Part shown: positions 60,149 through 64,000 of the stretch, piece by piece
Position numbering within the stretch: position 1 is the stretch's first letter
Layout: each line of letters begins with the position of its first letter
NCBI GenBank assembly: GCA_033977485.1
Contig: CM066982.1
Span: forward strand, 38,232,218 to 38,296,217
DNA length: 64,000 nt
DNA from: Hydrangea macrophylla
Lineage: Eukaryota; Streptophyta; Magnoliopsida; Cornales; Hydrangeaceae
Direction: 5' to 3'
Notes under the pieces: generated by a model
Databases searched by the model: none
The model's input: the letters and a program-made list of their open reading frames with translations, nothing else
Told to the model about the DNA's origin: nothing
Program-made: the position numbers and the translations under genes

Positions 60149-62842
60149 ATGTTGGGTACACGTTCAAATAAACCAGATTTAAAATCTTTCGATCTTGAAC
60201 TTGAACGTACCTTAAGAACTAGTAAGTCCACAACCCAAGCTTTTAGAGCTAGGTTGCAAGACGACGAAACAACTCCGATTCCGTCGTCGTTGTTTGAGGC
60301 CGAAATTCAGAGTACCCGTGAACGGTTAAGGAAAACTCGAACTTTTCAAATTGAACCGATTAAAATGGCTGACGGTGGAAATAACAATAACAATCAAAAT
60401 GATGGTGCTAATATGAATAATCCTAATATACCGCCACCTCCTCCACTTAAAAACTATTTTATTCCGACGACTTACACGCCACAAACTTGTATTGACTTAC
60501 CGGAGGCGACGGCATCTCACTTTGAGATAAAGTCGTCTACCATCTCGCTACTTCCATCGTTCCATGGCCGTCTAAATGAAGATCCATACAAACACTTAGG
60601 AGATTTTCAAGATATATGTTCTACTTTAAAAATTCAAAATCTTACTGATGATGACTTAAAATTGCGGCTCTTTCCATTTTCCTTAAAAGATAAAGCTAAG
60701 TATTGGCTCCAATCTTTGGAGCCAAACACAATTAAGACATGGGAAGCCTTACACACCGCATTCTTACAGAAGTTTTTTCCTATTATGCGTACGAATCAAA
60801 TAAGGAAATCCATAACAAATTTTGTTATGCAAGATGGGGAATCACTTTACGACACGTGGGAAAAATTTAAAGAATTATTACGTTCGTGTCCACATCATCA
60901 GGTACCTAAGTGGCAGTTGGTCCAAGTCTTCTACGAGGGACTTATTCCCTCTATCCGTAATACCGTCGATGCCGTTTGTGCGGGAACTTTCCTACACAAG
61001 AGCGCCGACGAGGCCTGGAAAATTTTTGAAACTTTAAGCGAGAACTCAATGCATCAGGCTGTGTCGGTACGTTCGGAAGGATATCTTCCTCAACCTAAAC
61101 GAGAGGTGAAGTTTGAGTCGAGTCATTCTATTGAATTTCAAGAATTATCTAAAAAACTTGACCGACTTATGACAATAAATCAAATGACAGCCTCACCCGC
61201 TCATGAAGTATGTGCATTATGTTCCGATCCTTCACATTCGATACTTTCATGTCCATCGGCGAGTCAATTTCCGGAATTCGTGGAGCAACATATAAATTCT
61301 ATTCAACAATACCCACGAAATAACTATAATTCGACTAATAATAATCCGGATGCGCCATGGAGAAATCATCCTAACTTCTCGTGGAAAAATAATAATAATA
61401 ATCCTAATGAGGCGACTAATTTTCCTAATGCTTATCGACCTCAGTTTCAACCTAACCAATTCCAACAACCGCCTCCTAATTCGAATCCTTCAAGAGGTAA
61501 TGCTTTTGAGGAGAAGGTGTTGGCGTCCCTTAAGACTATTGAAACGCAAGTCCAAGCACAAGCACAAATAGTGCACTCTCATACACATTCCATTGCAAAG
61601 CTTGAATCCCAAGTGGGACAATTAGCTACTGTAGTGAGTCGTAGAAACGAGGGGACGTTGCCGAGTCAAACTATTCAAAATCCTAAGGGACAATATGACG
61701 TTAAGGGGTCGAATGAACAAGTGAACGCCGTATCAACTAGGACGACTACACGAGAGGAAGAGGTAATAGAATTTCCAAATAAGAATGTGATAGATATGAA
61801 TATTAACTCGAATAAGAGGGATGAGGACGTGGATAAAAATAAAAAAGATAAAGAATCGGTCTCAACGAACTATATTCCGAAAATGCCATATCCACCTAAT
61901 AATGAGGGACCGTCAAATTTTTCTAAGAAAAATTCAAAAATGGAGGATATACTCGAGGTGTTCAAACAAGTGAAAATCAACATTCCTTTCCTCGATGCAA
62001 TTAAACAAATTCCCGCGTATGCTAAATGTTTAAAAGACCTTTGTACTCAAAAGCGTAAAATACGTAGTCATACTCCGAAAAAGGTCTTCCTCACGGAAAA
62101 AGTTAGCTCTATATTCCAACACGCTCCTCCAAAGTATAAGGATCCCGGTACGCCTACGATTTCATGTGTCATAGGTGACACTATCATTCATAGGGCTCTC
62201 CTTGACTTAGGAGCTAGTGTTAATCTCTTACCCTATCATGTCTATAAACAATTAGGTTTAGGTGAATTGAAACCTACGGCCGCTACAATACAATTAGCGG
62301 ATCGTTCTATTAAAATACCTAGAGGAATCGTCGAGGACGTCTTGGTTAAAGTTGATAAATGCTATTATCCTGTCGACTTCATGGTCCTTGACACTGAACC
62401 CGTGCTAGATGCTAGGAAACATACTCCTGTCATTTTAGGCCGTCCATTCTTAGCAACCGCTAACGCACGTGTTAACTGCCGGACGGGGGTAATGAAAGTG
62501 TCGTTTGGGAACATGAACTTAAAATTAAACGTTTTTAATGCTATGGATCAACCTCCTAAAGACGACGATTACCTATGTGAGGCGGAAGGTGAGGTAAGAG
62601 GGAATACTGAGCCTTACAAAGTAATAAATAGGAGAGAGGGGAATAATATAGAGGATGACGAGTGGATGAATCCTAATCCTTCAGCCCCTAACGATGAATT
62701 TACCCGGAAGGTAAGGAATCGATGTCATGACGATAATGGTGAAGTGTCAAATAAATTACCACATAATAACCTTGTTTCGACGTGTCACCAGAATCTCCCT
62801 AACGCCCTAAAAAGTATAAACTCTGATTTACGACCTCCTTGA
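60149..62842 (+). CDS. Athila-type gag-protease polyprotein, 897 codons, uninterrupted
   Basis: Single open frame. Residues 1-100 are polar with an Asn-rich stretch and five prolines. The retrotransposon gag domain is at about 130-265 (LPSFHGRLNEDPYKHL; LFPFSLKDKAKYW; WEKFKELLRSCPHH). A zinc knuckle CALCSDPSHSILSC is at 355-368, followed by an Asn/Gln/Pro-rich linker, a helical segment near 450-490, KQVKINIPFLDAIKQIPAYAKCLKDLC and a protease with DLG active site near residue 685. The frame ends after a polar acidic tail. No lesion is visible. It should make capsid and protease; start chosen as first ATG in frame, with an alternative at residue 73 (MADGG). Confidence 0.9.
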   Translation: MLGTRSNKPDLKSFDLELERTLRTSKSTTQAFRARLQDDETTPIPSSLFEAEIQSTRERLRKTRTFQIEPIKMADGGNNNNNQNDGANMNNPNIPPPPPLKNYFIPTTYTPQTCIDLPEATASHFEIKSSTISLLPSFHGRLNEDPYKHLGDFQDICSTLKIQNLTDDDLKLRLFPFSLKDKAKYWLQSLEPNTIKTWEALHTAFLQKFFPIMRTNQIRKSITNFVMQDGESLYDTWEKFKELLRSCPHHQVPKWQLVQVFYEGLIPSIRNTVDAVCAGTFLHKSADEAWKIFETLSENSMHQAVSVRSEGYLPQPKREVKFESSHSIEFQELSKKLDRLMTINQMTASPAHEVCALCSDPSHSILSCPSASQFPEFVEQHINSIQQYPRNNYNSTNNNPDAPWRNHPNFSWKNNNNNPNEATNFPNAYRPQFQPNQFQQPPPNSNPSRGNAFEEKVLASLKTIETQVQAQAQIVHSHTHSIAKLESQVGQLATVVSRRNEGTLPSQTIQNPKGQYDVKGSNEQVNAVSTRTTTREEEVIEFPNKNVIDMNINSNKRDEDVDKNKKDKESVSTNYIPKMPYPPNNEGPSNFSKKNSKMEDILEVFKQVKINIPFLDAIKQIPAYAKCLKDLCTQKRKIRSHTPKKVFLTEKVSSIFQHAPPKYKDPGTPTISCVIGDTIIHRALLDLGASVNLLPYHVYKQLGLGELKPTAATIQLADRSIKIPRGIVEDVLVKVDKCYYPVDFMVLDTEPVLDARKHTPVILGRPFLATANARVNCRTGVMKVSFGNMNLKLNVFNAMDQPPKDDDYLCEAEGEVRGNTEPYKVINRREGNNIEDDEWMNPNPSAPNDEFTRKVRNRCHDDNGEVSNKLPHNNLVSTCHQNLPNALKSINSDLRPP

Positions 62843-63049
62843 ATATTGAGCTAGAAAGGTCTAGCTAAAGACGTAAAAGAAAGCGCTTCTTGAGAGGCAA
62901 CCCAAGCTTAATGTCGTCTATTTTCTTTGTTTTTGGTCGTTTTTGAGTCTGTTCGAGTCTGTTTTGGACATTCTGGGCAGGTTTGGGGGTTAGAATTAAT
63001 TTATTTTAATATTATATATATAATTTTAGCTACAAAATGAAAAATACCG

Positions 63050-63208
63050 AACTCGCGCGCGCGGCTCGCTCGCGCGAGACGTCGCTCGCGCGGCCCGCTA
63101 GCGCGAGTTTCCCCCTTAGTGTTTTTCTTTGTTTTCTTTATTATGAGCCCTCAGGTTTTCCTCGCGCCTGATATCGCGGGCGCGAGGTACCTCGCTCGCG
63201 CGAGATTG

Positions 63209-63250
<42 letters not shown>

Positions 63251-63300
63251 AGGAATTCGCGCGCGCGAAGGCCGCTCGCGCGGACCGCTCGCGCGATTCC
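63050..63300. repeat. GCTCGCGCGAGC word cluster in 3' noncoding region
   Basis: About eight to ten copies of the same CTCGCGCGAG-type words as in the LTR (58445-58585), although the surrounding sequence is unrelated. Confidence 0.9.
63213..63248 (+). repeat. run of 36 A
   Basis: Homopolymer between two CGCG words. It does not look like a reverse-transcribed poly(A) tail because noncoding element sequence continues on both sides. Confidence 0.9.
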
Positions 63301-64000
63301 CCCATTTTTGCATTTTCTTCTTATGTTTTCTATATCTTTCCCCCACACCTGTTCTAGTAGTTTTTTCCTTTCTAATTTTGTTTCTTAGGTATTATTAGAT
63401 CGAGTCGTTTGTTGTTTTCATTGTTTAAGTTCTATTTTACTTTTTGTATAGTTTATTATCTTTTTACTTTATTTAAGTCTTATAGTTTATTTAATTTTAG
63501 TTTAGTTTTAATTCTTTTAGTTGCTTTTATTATTTTGTTTGTTTAATTTTCTTTTGTTAAGAAGTAACAGGTAACATTGAACTTTATTGACATATTCCTT
63601 TGTGTTCACCTGTTTTATGCTTGACGAAATCGAGGTATTATCGTTCCTTCTTTACGTACTCTCCGTTCTTTCGTTTTATTGTTTCATTGGGGACAATGAA
63701 AGGTTTAGGTTTGGGGGTATACACACACATGCACATTATTTTTATGCAAAATTTTAAAATTTTAAAATTTTAAATAAACGATATTACTGACGTTTTTGCA
63801 AATTTCAATTTGATATTTCTTGTTAAGAAACTCTGATTGTTATAGAATGGTAAATAAAAGAAAATGTGATTAAATGTTTGCTAAAGTCATGATATAATGT
63901 TTTAAGTTATGTATTGTTTGAATCGTAGTTTTATATCATAGATTTGCACATAAACCTATGCACTGCACGTAGTCGCTTGAATACATGTCTGATGTGAACT

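Larger units (their letters stand above)
62843..63725 (+). other. 3' noncoding region of gag-protease element
   Basis: Contains GAGAGGCAACCCAAG near 62894 (a motif common after Athila gag ORFs), the CGCG word cluster, a 36-A run and T-rich sequence. It ends with ACAATGAAAGG and GGTTTGGGGG at about 63693-63718. 63726-64000 is AT-rich with nothing recognised. Confidence 0.65.
58315..64000 (+). mobile_element. gag-protease-only Athila derivative (TR-GAG-like), 3' end beyond window
   Basis: 5' LTR, Athila primer site, one long gag-protease ORF, then about 0.9 kb of 3' noncoding sequence leading to ACAATGAAAGGTTT and GGTTTGGGGG, the purine motif usual near Athila 3' ends. No RT, RNase H or integrase follows the ORF, so it should depend on an autonomous relative. 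The name TR-GAG is used in the literature for gag-carrying LTR elements without pol. Confidence 0.75.

Noticed and set aside
63213..63248. Poly(A) tail of a retroposed gene or LINE
   Set aside because: No target duplication or adjacent retrocopy; element noncoding sequence with the same CGCG words continues on both sides.

Overview
The window is from a land-plant nuclear genome, probably a eudicot with a large repeat-rich genome. It is almost entirely transposable-element DNA: Ty3/gypsy elements of the Tekay/Del, Tat (Ogre/Retand-like) and Athila types, one Ty1/copia LTR, a CACTA end, a hAT 5' end and two MITEs. No intact host gene, rRNA, tRNA or CRISPR array was found. The only recognisable host-gene material is a decayed NDR-type protein kinase fragment lying inside the CACTA/LTR-A interval. 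The species cannot be named from the sequence.

Layout, left to right. 1-9181: a decayed Tekay-type chromovirus (+), called Tekay-1, with its 5' LTR cut by the window edge. It sits in the leader of a minus-strand copia element whose LTR is 9644-11148. That copia LTR interrupts the RNase H of a Tat element (Tat-A, +), whose RNase H-integrase, 3' UTR and 3' LTR run 11149-25473. The Tat-A LTR (LTR-A) is itself split at about 19800-25263 by a block holding the kinase pseudogene, a hAT-like MITE, a 2.85 kb solo chromovirus LTR, a Stowaway MITE and a CACTA terminus. LTR-A abuts the 5' part of a minus-strand hAT transposon (25474-26642). The hAT lies in the 3' UTR of Tat-B (26643-29283), followed by LTR-B (29284-31230), a primer-binding-like site, a minus-strand chromovirus remnant (about 31330-34430), the 3' UTR of Tat-C (34440-36861) and the start of LTR-C. 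At about 37376 another element (Tat-D, +) begins. Its integrase is split at 42540/57357 by a complete minus-strand Athila element (Athila-1, 42541-57356) with a perfect CCGAC target duplication. From about 58315 a gag-protease-only Athila derivative (+), with an uninterrupted 897-codon frame, runs to the window end; its 3' LTR is not reached.

Three signals deserve most attention. First, retroelements of different lineages carry clusters of short self-complementary words, each element with its own spelling (CAATCGATTG, TTCGATCGATCGAA, CAGTCGACTG, GCTCGCGCGAGC), mostly in LTRs and untranslated regions. Second, Athila-1 has a roughly 4 kb accessory region after integrase with three reading frames, each starting 10-12 nt downstream of a splice-acceptor-like site. 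Third, the Tat 3' UTRs share a hairpin-forming motif whose pairing persists while its sequence changes, next to element-specific minisatellites.

Most pol genes carry stops, frameshifts and lost catalytic residues. The gag-protease derivative at the right end is open throughout and would need enzymes supplied in trans.
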